Of a DNA stretch of 61,188 nucleotides, positions 28,001 through 37,366 are shown one piece after another (within the stretch, counting starts at the first letter, position 1; every line of letters begins with the position of its first letter). The position numbers and the translations under genes were made by a program. Origin of the DNA: Desulfomicrobium macestii (lineage in GTDB: Bacteria; Desulfobacterota; Desulfovibrionia; Desulfovibrionales; Desulfomicrobiaceae); NCBI RefSeq assembly GCF_014873765.1, contig NZ_JADBGG010000027.1, positions 1 to 61,188 on the forward strand, read 5' to 3'. The notes beneath the pieces were generated by a model. It did no database searches. It was not told where the DNA came from and saw only the letters and a program-made list of their open reading frames with translations.

Positions 28001-28630
28001 ATGGGATACTATCTGACAATCGGAGCCGTTCTGGGGCTGTCCGCCGGGTTCGCGCCGGGGCCGCTGCTTACGCTGGTCATTTCGGAAACGCTCCGGCACG
28101 GCATCAGGTCCGGGATCAGGGTCGCCCTTGCCCCCATCATCACCGATTTTCCGATCATCCTTCTGACGCTCCTCGTGCTTTCGAAGCTGTCGGCTTTTCA
28201 CGGCATCCTTGGAATCATCTCCATCGCAGGAGGCGTTTTCATACTGTTCATGGGGTATGAAAGCGTGCGCGCCAAGGGCTTCGATCTTCAGCTCCCAAGT
28301 GCGGAGAAGCGGTCGCTGCGCAAGGGCATTCTGGCCAACATGCTGAGTCCACACCCCTATCTTTTCTGGTTCAGCGTAGGGGCGCCGACGATGACGAAGG
28401 CCCTGGTGCAGGGCCCCTGGGCTCCGGCGGCGTTTGTGGCGGGCTTCTACGCCTGTCTGATCGGGGCCAAAATCGCCCTGGCCATTCTTGTCGGCTCGTC
28501 GAGGTCCTTTTTCAGGGGCGCGGTGTATGTCTGGACCATGCGCGCGCTCGGCTTCGTGCTGATCGCCTTGGCGCTGCTGCTTTTCCGTGACGGGCTCAGG
28601 CTGCTTGGTTTCGGTGGCGCGTTGTTTTGA
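28001..28630 (+). CDS. LysE-family amino-acid exporter
   Basis: A 209-residue membrane protein. MGYYLTIGAVLGLSAGFAPG is the signature start of the LysE/RhtB family (G-x-x-x-G-x-x-PGP pattern). Six hydrophobic segments follow, ending with ALGFVLIALALLLF. Members export amino acids such as lysine, threonine or homoserine; the substrate cannot be read here. I chose ATG 28001 because the family motif starts there; 33 extra upstream codons are unrelated. The gene stands before an ornithine-cyclodeaminase-family gene 91 bp downstream, so an amino-acid-related substrate is plausible. Confidence 0.85.
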   Translation: MGYYLTIGAVLGLSAGFAPGPLLTLVISETLRHGIRSGIRVALAPIITDFPIILLTLLVLSKLSAFHGILGIISIAGGVFILFMGYESVRAKGFDLQLPSAEKRSLRKGILANMLSPHPYLFWFSVGAPTMTKALVQGPWAPAAFVAGFYACLIGAKIALAILVGSSRSFFRGAVYVWTMRALGFVLIALALLLFRDGLRLLGFGGALF

Positions 28631-28721
28631 GGTTCCGGAGGGCGCGGGCATTGGCAAAGAGGCGCAACGCGCGGCCTGAGCCTTGATGGAGTGAATTTTA
28701 GATGAATTTTCGGGGGTATGC

Positions 28722-29681
28722 ATGAAATTCGTCAGCGAAGATGTTGCGGCCCGGGTCGTGACCATGGCCGAAGCCATAGAGGCCGTGGAGGCCATGTTCA
28801 AGGAATACGGGTGCGGTCTGGCCACGGTTTTTCCGGTGGCGCAGGGGCACGGACCCGACGAGGGGACCTCGTTCAGTATCAAGAGCGGCCTCATCGGGGC
28901 CAGCCGGAAAGTGGGCCTCAAGGTCGGCAGCTACTGGCCGGGGAATCGTGCGCGCGGGCTGGCCGCCCATGCCTCCACGACCCTGCTGCTGGACCCGGAC
29001 ACGGGCTACCCCGAGGCCCTCGTGGCCGCCTCGCATCTGACCTGCCTGCGCACCGCGGCCTCGGACGCCGTGGCCGTGCGCCATCTGTCCCGTCCGGACA
29101 GCCGCGTCCTGGCCCTGTTCGGGGCGGGGCACCAGGCCTGGTTCGAGCTGCTGGCCGTGCGCGAGGTGCGCTCCATTGGCAAGGTTTTCGTGGTCAACCG
29201 CTCCCCGCAGGCTGGAGATGCGTTTGCGCGGCGCATCCGCGAAGAACTCGGGATCGACGCCGTGTGCGTGAGCGCGCAGGCGGCCCTGGCCGCCGCCGAC
29301 ATCGTCGTGACCGTCACCGCCTCGCGCGGCCCGCTCTTCGATGCGGCATGGGTGCGGCCGGGCACGCACATCTCGGCCATGGGCGCGGATCAGCCGGGCA
29401 AGCAGGAGCTGGACACGGCCCTGGTGGCCGGCGCGTCGCTTTTTGCCGACGTGGTGCAGCAGTCCCTGGCCATCGGTGAATACGAGGCGGCCCACAAGGC
29501 CGGGCTGGCGGATTCCGGCCGCATCACGTCCATCGGGGCGGTGCTGAACGGGACTCCGGGGAGGACTCGCGTCGATCAAATCACCATTTACGACAGTTCG
29601 GGCATGGCATTGCAGGACATCGCCATCAGCTCCCTGGCGTTGCGCAAGGCCGATGAGCTTGGCCTGGTGCTGACGCCCTGA
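28722..29681 (+). CDS. ornithine cyclodeaminase / mu-crystallin family protein
   Basis: A 319-residue NAD(P)-dependent enzyme. The Rossmann motif LALFGAGHQAWFE (about residues 129-141) is preceded by ALVAASHLTCLRTAASDAVA, the conserved substrate-binding region. Then DIVVTVTASRGPLF and HISAMGADQPGKQELD follow the family pattern. Members include ornithine cyclodeaminase, alanine dehydrogenase and ketimine reductase; the exact substrate is not decided. The start is ATG 28722, at the first conserved Met. It may work in amino-acid or imine reduction. Confidence 0.88.
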   Translation: MKFVSEDVAARVVTMAEAIEAVEAMFKEYGCGLATVFPVAQGHGPDEGTSFSIKSGLIGASRKVGLKVGSYWPGNRARGLAAHASTTLLLDPDTGYPEALVAASHLTCLRTAASDAVAVRHLSRPDSRVLALFGAGHQAWFELLAVREVRSIGKVFVVNRSPQAGDAFARRIREELGIDAVCVSAQAALAAADIVVTVTASRGPLFDAAWVRPGTHISAMGADQPGKQELDTALVAGASLFADVVQQSLAIGEYEAAHKAGLADSGRITSIGAVLNGTPGRTRVDQITIYDSSGMALQDIAISSLALRKADELGLVLTP

Positions 29682-29705
29682 CGCTGGCGATCTGACGCTG
29701 GCGAC
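29678..29705 (+). repeat. two-copy 14-bp tandem repeat across a stop codon
   Basis: CTGACGCTGGCGA(T/C) occurs twice in a row (29678-29691 and 29692-29705) with a partial third copy, starting within the last bases of the preceding gene. Likely a slippage product of low significance. Confidence 0.6.
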
Positions 29706-29879
29706 CTGACGCGAACGTGGCAGGCCCGCTTCCAGCTCTCCTGAAACAAGGCTAGTGGTCCCGGCTGTGCCGTAGTTGCAATAACGGATCAGCATGTGCA
29801 GGAAAGGATGACGGAGCCACCGTGCGGCCGAAGGTCGACAGCGCGCGGACATGCTTCCAGCGCATAAGGGAGGTCACGA

Positions 29880-30341
29880 ATGAAGCAGCACGATCCCGAT
29901 AAGAGTCTCGACATCGTTCTTCGCGACAAACTGCTTGCCGAGGCCGCATCGGCGGCGGAGCAGGCGTACGCGCCGTACTCTGGGTTCCGCGTCGGCGCCG
30001 CCGTGCTGTGCGGGCGGGGCGCGATATACAGGGGCGCGAACATCGAGAACGCCAGCCTCGGCCTTTGCACCTGCGCCGAGCGGGTGGCCCTGGCCTCGGC
30101 CTATGCGGCCGGGGAGAGAGACATCATCGCCATCGCCGTCGCCTGCGTGGATGCGCCGCAGGACGCGCCGCTTGAACAGCGCATGCCGTGCGGCGCATGC
30201 AGGCAATGGATTCGGGAACTGGCCCCGCACGCGGCGATCATCATTCCTGGCGCGGAGCGTTCCTTTTCGATCCGGGAGCTGATGCCGCTGGCGTTTTCCC
30301 TGGACTCCGGACTCCCGGGAAGACGTGACGGGCACGGCTGA
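29880..30341 (+). CDS. cdd: cytidine deaminase
   Basis: A 153-residue enzyme hydrolysing cytidine to uridine in pyrimidine salvage. It has the zinc-binding and proton-shuttle motifs CTCAERVAL (Cys and Glu) and PCGACRQW (second and third Cys), preceded by YAPYSGFRVGAAVL and GANIENASLG for substrate binding. This is the homotetrameric small type. The start is ATG 29880; GGGAGGTCACGA provides the ribosome site. It stands near a LOG-type nucleoside phosphoribohydrolase gene 130 bp downstream, both handling nucleosides or nucleotides, but nothing shows they share a message. Confidence 0.94.
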   Translation: MKQHDPDKSLDIVLRDKLLAEAASAAEQAYAPYSGFRVGAAVLCGRGAIYRGANIENASLGLCTCAERVALASAYAAGERDIIAIAVACVDAPQDAPLEQRMPCGACRQWIRELAPHAAIIIPGAERSFSIRELMPLAFSLDSGLPGRRDGHG

Positions 30342-30473
30342 CGCCTGCAGGACCCGGCCTGAACTTTTGCGGTTGAAGCGCGGCTTTGCTTCGATAGGCA
30401 TGCGCCGCGGCTGACCGTTTCGTCACGACTGGACAACGGCGCGTTTTTGGGCGTCGCCAATTGGAGATATGCC

Positions 30474-31037
30474 ATGAAATCAGTCTGCGTGTTCCTGGGC
30501 TCAAGCTCCGGGAACCATCCGGCCTACATGCACGCCACCGACGCCCTGGGTCGTGAACTGGCCAGGCGCGGGATCACCTGCGTCTATGGCGGTTCCCGCA
30601 CTGGCCTCATGAACCGGCTTGCCGAGAGTGTCCTTGAGGCCAAGGGAGAAATCGTCGGCGTCACGGTTCAGGCCTTGAAGGACAAGGAGGAGTTTCACAG
30701 AGGGCTGACTCGGCTTCATGTCGTGCCGACGATGCACGAGCGCAAGACGCTCATGATCGACTTGGCGGACGGGTTCATCGCCCTTCCGGGCGGCATCGGG
30801 ACATATGACGAGTTTTTCGAGGTTTACACGCTTCGGCAGCTGGGATTTCACTCCAAGCCCTGCGGACTCCTGGACGTGAACGGTTTTTATGAGCCGCTGA
30901 AGCTGATGCTCGGCATGGCCGAGCGGGAAGGGTTCATGAAGCAGCCGTATCGTGAAGCCATCACGGTCTCATCAGACCCGTCGGAAATTCTGGATCTCAT
31001 GGCGGAGCAGTTTCGTGACAGGCTGGCGGCCGGTTGA
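30474..31037 (+). CDS. LOG-family nucleoside 5'-monophosphate phosphoribohydrolase
   Basis: A 187-residue Rossmann-like protein. It starts MKSVCVFLGSSSGNHPAY and has the family signature PGGIGTYDEFFEVYT (PGGxGTxxE), with VYGGSRTGLMN earlier. LOG proteins cut the N-glycosidic bond of nucleoside 5'-monophosphates; the plant enzymes activate cytokinins and bacterial ones release free bases. I chose ATG 30474, with TTGGAGAT upstream, since the nine upstream codons are not conserved. Often misannotated as lysine decarboxylase. Confidence 0.9.
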   Translation: MKSVCVFLGSSSGNHPAYMHATDALGRELARRGITCVYGGSRTGLMNRLAESVLEAKGEIVGVTVQALKDKEEFHRGLTRLHVVPTMHERKTLMIDLADGFIALPGGIGTYDEFFEVYTLRQLGFHSKPCGLLDVNGFYEPLKLMLGMAEREGFMKQPYREAITVSSDPSEILDLMAEQFRDRLAAG

Positions 31038-31124
31038 GGGATTGCCGGACGGATATGTCCGGTGAGTGCCCGGCGGATGCTCGGGGCAATCTTGTTCGAG
31101 GCGTCGGCCCCGGAATGATGCCTT

Positions 31125-31520
31125 TTAGATGATGCCAAGCTTCTTCATTTCATTGATGATGCTGTGCCCATATATCGGTTTGACCAGATACCCCGAAGCC
31201 CTGCCTTCGTAGAAGGCCTGGCTCACGCTTTCGGCGCTGTCGAGGGCGGTGGTCATGATGATCTTGACTTCCCTGATCTGAGGCAGGCGCAGAGCCCGCT
31301 CCTTTTCCCGAAGGACTTTGAGCACCTCGTGTCCGCTCATGTCCGGCATCATGATATCCAGAAAGATCACGTCATAGGGCCTGCCCTCCGACCAGGCTCC
31401 GTCGAAGGCCTCGATGGCGCCGGGTCCATCGTTCACCTCGTCGACGTCTCCATATTCGGTCAGGATCATCCTCAGCAGTATTGCTCCGGCGGGGTCGTCT
31501 TCAACGATCAGGAATTTCAT
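31125..31520 (-). CDS. CheY-like single-domain response regulator
   Basis: A 131-residue receiver domain. The acidic pocket is VEDDPAG, the phosphoacceptor Asp is in VIFLDIMMPDMSG, the conserved Thr is in IIMTTALD and the Lys is in YLVKP. No output domain is attached, so it must act by protein-protein contact like CheY or by phosphorelay. It is the last gene of the leftward pair, 54 bp after the REC-PAS-HD-GYP gene, and may be phosphorylated by one of the kinases nearby. Confidence 0.92.
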   Translation of the reverse strand: MKFLIVEDDPAGAILLRMILTEYGDVDEVNDGPGAIEAFDGAWSEGRPYDVIFLDIMMPDMSGHEVLKVLREKERALRLPQIREVKIIMTTALDSAESVSQAFYEGRASGYLVKPIYGHSIINEMKKLGII

Positions 31521-31574
31521 AACGTTGGCAATCCTCCGGCAAAAGAGTCATTGGTACAGCGTTTCTTCAAGGAG

Positions 31575-32966
31575 TCAGTCACTGTTGTCCATCGCTCGGG
31601 TGCTGCTTAAAAAATCCGGGTGCTCCTCCATGATCCCTTCCAGAGTGTCGACCGCCGTCGGGTCGAACGCAATCCCTTTCCCAGTGCGTAATTCCCGCAT
31701 GGCCGCTTCCGGCCCCAGTCCCGGCCGATACGGACGGTAGGACGACATGGCCTCAAACACATCGGCTACGGCCAGGATTCTGGCCTCCGGAAGGATTTCT
31801 TCTTCCTTGAGGCCCCCCGGATAGCCGGATCCGTCCAGTCGCTCATGATGTTGCAGGACGATGTTGGCGACGGGCATGCTGAAGGGGATGTCCTGGATGA
31901 TCTGGTGACCGATTTCCGGGTGGTACTTCATCAGGTTCATTTCCGCTTCGCGCAGCGTTCCGGGTTTGGTCAAAAATTCCGCAGGCACGTAGATCTTGCC
32001 GATATCGTGAAGTTTGGCTGCTGTTTCCAGCCCTTCCAGACACCTGGAATCCAGTCCCATGCGCCTGCCCATCTCCTTGGCCAAACGGGCGACACGGGCC
32101 TGATGGCCGGCCGTGTAAGGGTCCCTTATCTCGGTTACGCGGCCCAGGGCTTCCACGGTCTTGCTCAGTGTCGCCTGCAGCATGACCATGCGTTCCGCCA
32201 GGAGGGTCGCCTTTTCCTTCTGGTCCGTGATGTCGCGAAGCATGCCGAAAAGTTTCCAGACCCTGTCGCCATCCCGGAAAACATCCATGAATTGGATGAC
32301 CCAGCGCACTTCACCATCGGGTGTGACGATGCGGTGTTCGGCTTCCCTGGTTTGTGCGTTGTCGCGGCAGTTGTGGATGATGGAGAGGAGTTCCGCGCGA
32401 TCTTCGATATGGACGCTTGAAAAAAGGGAAGGGAGTCGTGCGTTTCCTTCGTCCAACCGGGTGTGCATGATGCGTGCGAAACTCTCGTTCCAGCTGCATG
32501 TGTCTTCAAGGATGTCCCATTCCCAGCGCCCGACGGTGTCGGTCCGGCTGTTCAAGGCCGTTTTGGTGTCCTGCAGGCGCAGGGCCGTGAGGTACTCCTC
32601 GAGTATCTCCACAAGCTGTTGCGTTTCGATGGGTTTGGTCAGAAAGCGATGGATCTGTCCGTTGTTGATGGCAGCGATGACGCGTTCAAGACTCGCGTGG
32701 CCGGTGAGGATGATGCGGATGATCCGGGGCTGTCGGTTGCGGACTATGGCCAGAAAGTCGGAACCGGACATGCCGGGCATCTGTTCGTCGGCAACCACGA
32801 TGTCGATGTCGCCCGAGTCGATAAGTTCCAGGGCCTGAAACGCGGACCCGGCGAAATGGCGTCGGAAAGTGGCATTGTGGAGGGAACGGTTCAGTCCGAG
32901 CAATACTGCCGGTTCATCATCGACGAAGAGGACTGCCTGTTCGCGATGCTTCTGGTTTGTGGTCAC
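31575..32966 (-). CDS. response regulator with PAS and HD-GYP domains (probable c-di-GMP phosphodiesterase)
   Basis: About 463 residues. Receiver: LFVDDEPAV, VVADEQMPGMSG, ILTGHAS and FLTKPI. A PAS domain follows (WEWDILEDTCSWNESFARIM to MLRDITDQKE). Then an HD-GYP domain: ARVARLAKEMGRR, LHDIGKIYVP and HHERLDGSGYPGGLK. All ligand residues of HD-GYP appear present, so it should hydrolyse cyclic di-GMP. I chose GTG 32966, with CAGAGG 5 bp upstream, rather than ATG 33026, which lacks a ribosome site. It faces the multi-PAS kinase gene across about 290 bp of intergenic DNA. Confidence 0.9.
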   Translation of the reverse strand: MTTNQKHREQAVLFVDDEPAVLLGLNRSLHNATFRRHFAGSAFQALELIDSGDIDIVVADEQMPGMSGSDFLAIVRNRQPRIIRIILTGHASLERVIAAINNGQIHRFLTKPIETQQLVEILEEYLTALRLQDTKTALNSRTDTVGRWEWDILEDTCSWNESFARIMHTRLDEGNARLPSLFSSVHIEDRAELLSIIHNCRDNAQTREAEHRIVTPDGEVRWVIQFMDVFRDGDRVWKLFGMLRDITDQKEKATLLAERMVMLQATLSKTVEALGRVTEIRDPYTAGHQARVARLAKEMGRRMGLDSRCLEGLETAAKLHDIGKIYVPAEFLTKPGTLREAEMNLMKYHPEIGHQIIQDIPFSMPVANIVLQHHERLDGSGYPGGLKEEEILPEARILAVADVFEAMSSYRPYRPGLGPEAAMRELRTGKGIAFDPTAVDTLEGIMEEHPDFLSSTRAMDNSD

Positions 32967-33257
32967 GCAAAACCTCTGTTGTTGCCGTATTGGTAAGGTC
33001 TCATGTCGGCAATTCCCTGTCGACATGCACGTTCGTATCGGAAAATTTCCGCTTCCCGGATTGGGATGCCGTTATTTTTGGTACGTTCTTGCAGAATCCT
33101 GACGCTTGCAGTATTTTGCCGCTCGACAACACACGTATGGCATGGGCGTGAATAATGACAAGTGAAATTTGATTTATGCCCGTAGAACATGCGTCGCGCG
33201 CTTGCCGCCCTTCTTTTCGCGGATGGACGGGATTTGCGTTCAAAGCAAGGAACTCGC

Positions 33258-36077
33258 ATGGAAAATCCCGTTGACCTGCTCCGGGCCAAGGAAGATTGGC
33301 TTGTCGAGCGCATTCTCTTCTATGCCCAGAAGCACGGTTATGCCCAATACACATCCACGCTTCCCGAAGCGTGGCGAATCTCCATTGCCGGGTTGATTGA
33401 CGCCCTGTCTCCGGCCTTTGCGGAAGGATCGGCGTCTGACATCGAGATCAAGGTGCATACCGACTGGAGTTCGGATCCTGTGGCAGAATTCGGGCTTCAG
33501 GCGGCCCAAAGGCACCGGGGGCGCGGTGTCGATCTTGGCATGTTTCTGGGGCTTTTCGTTTACTACAGGCAGGCATTTCTGGACTGCATCAGGCAGTTCA
33601 TGCCTCCTGGAGAAGGAAGGGAAGGCCTCGAATATTCCATGATTCGTCTTTTCGACCGCATGAGCACGGCGTTCTGCTCCGAATGGGCGGGGCACGGGGA
33701 GCAGGATTCCAACGCTCGCCTGGCCGCAAGCCTGCGGAAAATGACTAACGAGAAGAATCGTTACCTGACTTTTTTCGAAAGTCTCGTTCATCCGGTCATC
33801 TTTGTTTCTCACGATGGGGCCATCGAGAACCTGAATCGCGCCGCCGCCAGGCTGCTTGAGGAAAATGCAGCGCATGGTCGGGATTACTACGCATGTCGCA
33901 CCAAAGGAGCAATGGCGAGCCTTTGCGGGGAGAAGGCATTGAAGGTTTTTCCCTGGCTCGCTGAGGCATTGAGTCCGGAAGAAATGGAACCGGACGAAGC
34001 GAAGGAGCGTCTGGTTACTTTTCCGGTTTCCGGTGGTGAACGGCTCTTCCAAACTTGCACGTGCAAGGTGCCCGGCGTGTCCGGACAATTCGCGGGTACT
34101 TCGATTTTTCTCCAGGATGTGACGGAGTCCTTGAGGGATCAGGAAATGATTCTGACAGCCAAGGAGGAACTCGAACGCACCTTCGACACAATTTCCGACT
34201 TGGTGTTTCTGGTCGACGACTCGGGCGTCATTCAGCGGGCCAACAGGGCCCTGGCGGACAAACTGGGGCTGTTACCCAAGGACGTGGTCGGCAGAACGTG
34301 CCGGGAGATTTTGGGCTGCACCGAGTGCAGACTGGAAAACACGGGGCATTTGTCGCATGAGACGTCCGTGACGTATCCCAATTTGCCGGGCAGATTCATG
34401 GTTCGCGCCAGCGAGTTGCTGGGCAGGGACGGTAAACGTATCGGCAGGGTTGTCGTATCCCGCGACGTGACCTCTTCGGACAGAATCCGGGACACCCTGG
34501 AGTCCATCGAGAGCAAGTACAAGAGCATTTTTGATCATGCGCCGGTGGGAATATTCCAGAGCACCCCCGAAGGCGTCTACCTGAGCGTCAACGAGACCAT
34601 GGCCGACATGTTCGGTTTCGGTTCGACCAGCGACATGATCAGGTATTACATGGATATCGCCCGTCAGATGTATGCCGAACCGGCGGACCGGGACGCGTTG
34701 ATCGCAGAAGGCCTTGAGCGGGATATCGTTCCAGCCAGGGACGTGAATCTGGTTCGGCCGGACGGATCGACATTCTGGGGCCGTCTGCGTGGGCGCCTGG
34801 TGCGTGATGCGCAGAGCAGGGTCATGTATTTCGAGGGGTTCGTCGAGGATGTCACCGGCCGCCGAAGCGCCAGGGAAAGCCTGGCGCGCAGCGAGCAGCT
34901 TTTCCGGAGTCTGGCCGAGAACATGAGCCAGGGACTGGTGCATGTGGATTTGGCGGGCATTGTCGAATATTGCAACGACCACTTCTGCGACCTCGTGCGG
35001 CAGAGCAGGGATGTGCTCATGGGCATGCCCATAACGCCCCTTGTGCATGAAGAGGACAAGGCGCTTTTCCGCTCGATATTCGGCCAGGAGGCCTGTTTCC
35101 TGCCGGGGTCCCGGTTCGACCTGCGCCTGCAGGTTCAAGGGGACATCCGCTTTGTCCTGGTCACGCCCGTGGCGCAGCGTTCAGGGGGGAGGCATCCGCT
35201 GGGCTACTGGCTTTTGTTTCTGGACATCACCGAGCGCAGGATGCTCGAATCCCAGCTTCTCCAGACGCAAAAGCTCGAGGCCATAGGTCAGTTGGCCGCC
35301 GGGATCGCCCACGAAATCAACACCCCGACTCAATATGTCATGAACAACATGTGGTTCATCAAGGAGGGGGTTGAAAACCTGAAATTGGCCCTCGAAGCCT
35401 GCCGGACTCTGACCACGGGAAGCGAGGCCCTGGAGAAGTTGACGACCAGGGAAACGGATCTGCAGGTTCCATTTTATCTGGAAGAGCTCCCACCGGCGAT
35501 TTCCGAGACGATGCAGGGGCTGGACCGGATCTCCGCCATCGTCAATTCGGTCAAGCAGTTCGCTCACCCCGGCCACGACCAGCATCAGGAGGTCGATTTG
35601 AACGAACTGATCGATAAAACGGTGACTCTGTCCCGCAACGAGTGGAAGTACGTGGCCGAAATGGCTGTCGACCTCGATCCGAATTTGCCACGCGTTGTAT
35701 GCTCTTCCCAGGCCATAGGCCAAGTGCTCTTGAACCTGGTGGTCAATGCCGTGCACGCGGTCATGGATGTGTCCAGGGAGGCGAACCGGTTGGGCAAGAT
35801 CACGATCGGCACGCGAAACCTGGAAGAGCGGGTCGAGATTCGGATCAAGGATGACGGGACGGGTATTCCAATGCATGCCAGGGACCATATTTTCGAACCC
35901 TTCTTCACGACCAAGCCCGTGGGCAAAGGGACGGGACAGGGCCTGTTCATCGCCCATCGCGTGGTGGTCAAGGAGCATGGCGGCGCTATCGGCTTTGAAA
36001 CCGAAACCGGCAAGGGAACCACGGTCATCATCTCCTTGCCTGTTGAGGGCGTGGGCGAAGGTGTGCGCAATGAATAA
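33258..36077 (+). CDS. multi-PAS sensor histidine kinase
   Basis: A 939-residue cytosolic histidine kinase (no membrane segment). An N-terminal sensory region (about 1-180) is followed by four PAS/PAC units, each closing with a DVT or DIT motif (FLQDVTES, VVSRDVTSS, GFVEDVTGR, LFLDITERR). One PAS holds the Cys cluster TCREILGCTECRL, possibly a metal or redox site. The kinase core has phospho-His H685 (GIAHEINTPTQ), N box NLVVNAVHAV, and G boxes DDGTGI and GKGTGQGL. I chose ATG 33258 with AAGGA upstream; the longer frame is unsupported. Its stop overlaps the next gene, a REC-HDOD regulator, the probable partner. Confidence 0.9.
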   Translation: MENPVDLLRAKEDWLVERILFYAQKHGYAQYTSTLPEAWRISIAGLIDALSPAFAEGSASDIEIKVHTDWSSDPVAEFGLQAAQRHRGRGVDLGMFLGLFVYYRQAFLDCIRQFMPPGEGREGLEYSMIRLFDRMSTAFCSEWAGHGEQDSNARLAASLRKMTNEKNRYLTFFESLVHPVIFVSHDGAIENLNRAAARLLEENAAHGRDYYACRTKGAMASLCGEKALKVFPWLAEALSPEEMEPDEAKERLVTFPVSGGERLFQTCTCKVPGVSGQFAGTSIFLQDVTESLRDQEMILTAKEELERTFDTISDLVFLVDDSGVIQRANRALADKLGLLPKDVVGRTCREILGCTECRLENTGHLSHETSVTYPNLPGRFMVRASELLGRDGKRIGRVVVSRDVTSSDRIRDTLESIESKYKSIFDHAPVGIFQSTPEGVYLSVNETMADMFGFGSTSDMIRYYMDIARQMYAEPADRDALIAEGLERDIVPARDVNLVRPDGSTFWGRLRGRLVRDAQSRVMYFEGFVEDVTGRRSARESLARSEQLFRSLAENMSQGLVHVDLAGIVEYCNDHFCDLVRQSRDVLMGMPITPLVHEEDKALFRSIFGQEACFLPGSRFDLRLQVQGDIRFVLVTPVAQRSGGRHPLGYWLLFLDITERRMLESQLLQTQKLEAIGQLAAGIAHEINTPTQYVMNNMWFIKEGVENLKLALEACRTLTTGSEALEKLTTRETDLQVPFYLEELPPAISETMQGLDRISAIVNSVKQFAHPGHDQHQEVDLNELIDKTVTLSRNEWKYVAEMAVDLDPNLPRVVCSSQAIGQVLLNLVVNAVHAVMDVSREANRLGKITIGTRNLEERVEIRIKDDGTGIPMHARDHIFEPFFTTKPVGKGTGQGLFIAHRVVVKEHGGAIGFETETGKGTTVIISLPVEGVGEGVRNE

Positions 36078-37278
36078 GCTCAAAGTGCTCTTTGTTGATG
36101 ACGACATCCATGTGCAGCAGAGTCTGAGGCGCATCGTCATGGCCAGAAAGCTGCCCATCGAGCTGCTGTTGACGACGTCCGCCAGTGAGGCGGATCGGAT
36201 TCTCTCCTCCATGGCCTGCGACGTCATCGTGACCGACGCCAGACTGTCCGACATGGGCGGCAAGGAACTGTTGACGTATGTCAGGGAGCGCTGGCCCATG
36301 ACCATGCGCATCCTGATGACGTCCGAAGCCGAGGATGGCATTGTTTCAAGCCTTCTCGTCGTCGCGCATCAGTTGCTGAACAAGCCGGTCGGTCCGACGG
36401 AACTCCTTGAGGCGGTCCAATCGGCTTCGCGGCTGCGTTTTTTGCTCATGAATGAGCGTTTGCGAACGGTCGTGCACCGCATGGAACATCTGCCGGTGGT
36501 ACCAAATGTGTATCGGGAACTGACCCGGGCGCTGCGCGATGAAAACACGTCGAGCCTGACCCTGGCCAAAATTCTTTCCCAGGACATGAGCCTGACGACG
36601 GGTATCCTGAAGCTCATCAACACTCCGTATTTCGGGCTTTCCCGCAGGGTGAGCGACATGCTCCAGGCGGTGGGCATACTCGGCGTGAATCTGATCAGGG
36701 GATTGGTGATCGCCGATCGAGTTTTCAAGACCCTGGATCCGGACATGTACCCCGGATTTGATACCGAGAAGCTCTGGACTCACTGTCTCGACGTGGCGCG
36801 TTGCTGCCGGGCGGTGGCGCGGAGCGACGGGGCGGATGGCAGGGCGGTCGAGGACGCGTTTCTGTGCGGTCTCCTGCATGATGTGGGCAAGATCGTTCTG
36901 GCCGAAGGGTGTCCGGGAGAGTTTGTGCGGATCCTGCTTCTGGCTCAGGCGCGGAATATTCCCTTGGCGGACATCGAGGCGGAAGAGCTGGGGGTGACCC
37001 ATGCGGAGGTCGGCGCTTACCTGTTGGGATTGTGGGGATTTTCCGAGGATGTCGTCATCGCCATCGCCCAGCACCACGGAAGCAGGCAGGGGCCTGCCTG
37101 GTCGCATCTCTCCTTCGTTGTGCACATGGTGGACGTGGAAATGCACAACCGCTACGTGCGGCAGAGCGGACACGCTCCGCATTCATTTGCGTCAGCACTT
37201 CTTGATGTTGAAGACGGGGAAGTGACGCTCGCGAAATGGAAGGCCGTGATGATGACCGAACTCGAATCACCGAGCTGA
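36070..37278 (+). CDS. response regulator with HDOD output domain
   Basis: A 402-residue protein. The receiver has FVDDDIHVQ, VIVTDARLSDMGG and LLNKPVG; the position usually Pro after the Asp is different (DARLSD). The HDOD domain follows (LPVVPNVYRELTRALRDE, ISQDMSLTTGILKLINTPYFG style) with FLCGLLHDVGKIVL and AQHHGSR. HDOD proteins signal in chemotaxis and stress pathways; catalytic activity is usually absent. Its ATG overlaps the kinase stop (8 bp), so kinase and regulator are co-translated. Confidence 0.9.
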   Translation: MNKLKVLFVDDDIHVQQSLRRIVMARKLPIELLLTTSASEADRILSSMACDVIVTDARLSDMGGKELLTYVRERWPMTMRILMTSEAEDGIVSSLLVVAHQLLNKPVGPTELLEAVQSASRLRFLLMNERLRTVVHRMEHLPVVPNVYRELTRALRDENTSSLTLAKILSQDMSLTTGILKLINTPYFGLSRRVSDMLQAVGILGVNLIRGLVIADRVFKTLDPDMYPGFDTEKLWTHCLDVARCCRAVARSDGADGRAVEDAFLCGLLHDVGKIVLAEGCPGEFVRILLLAQARNIPLADIEAEELGVTHAEVGAYLLGLWGFSEDVVIAIAQHHGSRQGPAWSHLSFVVHMVDVEMHNRYVRQSGHAPHSFASALLDVEDGEVTLAKWKAVMMTELESPS

Positions 37279-37366
37279 CACGACTCGCGAAGTATGAATT
37301 TACGGACGAGGCGCCCTTGGGCACATGAGGGCCGCGATGTATCGGGACAAACAACGGTGAGGGCTC

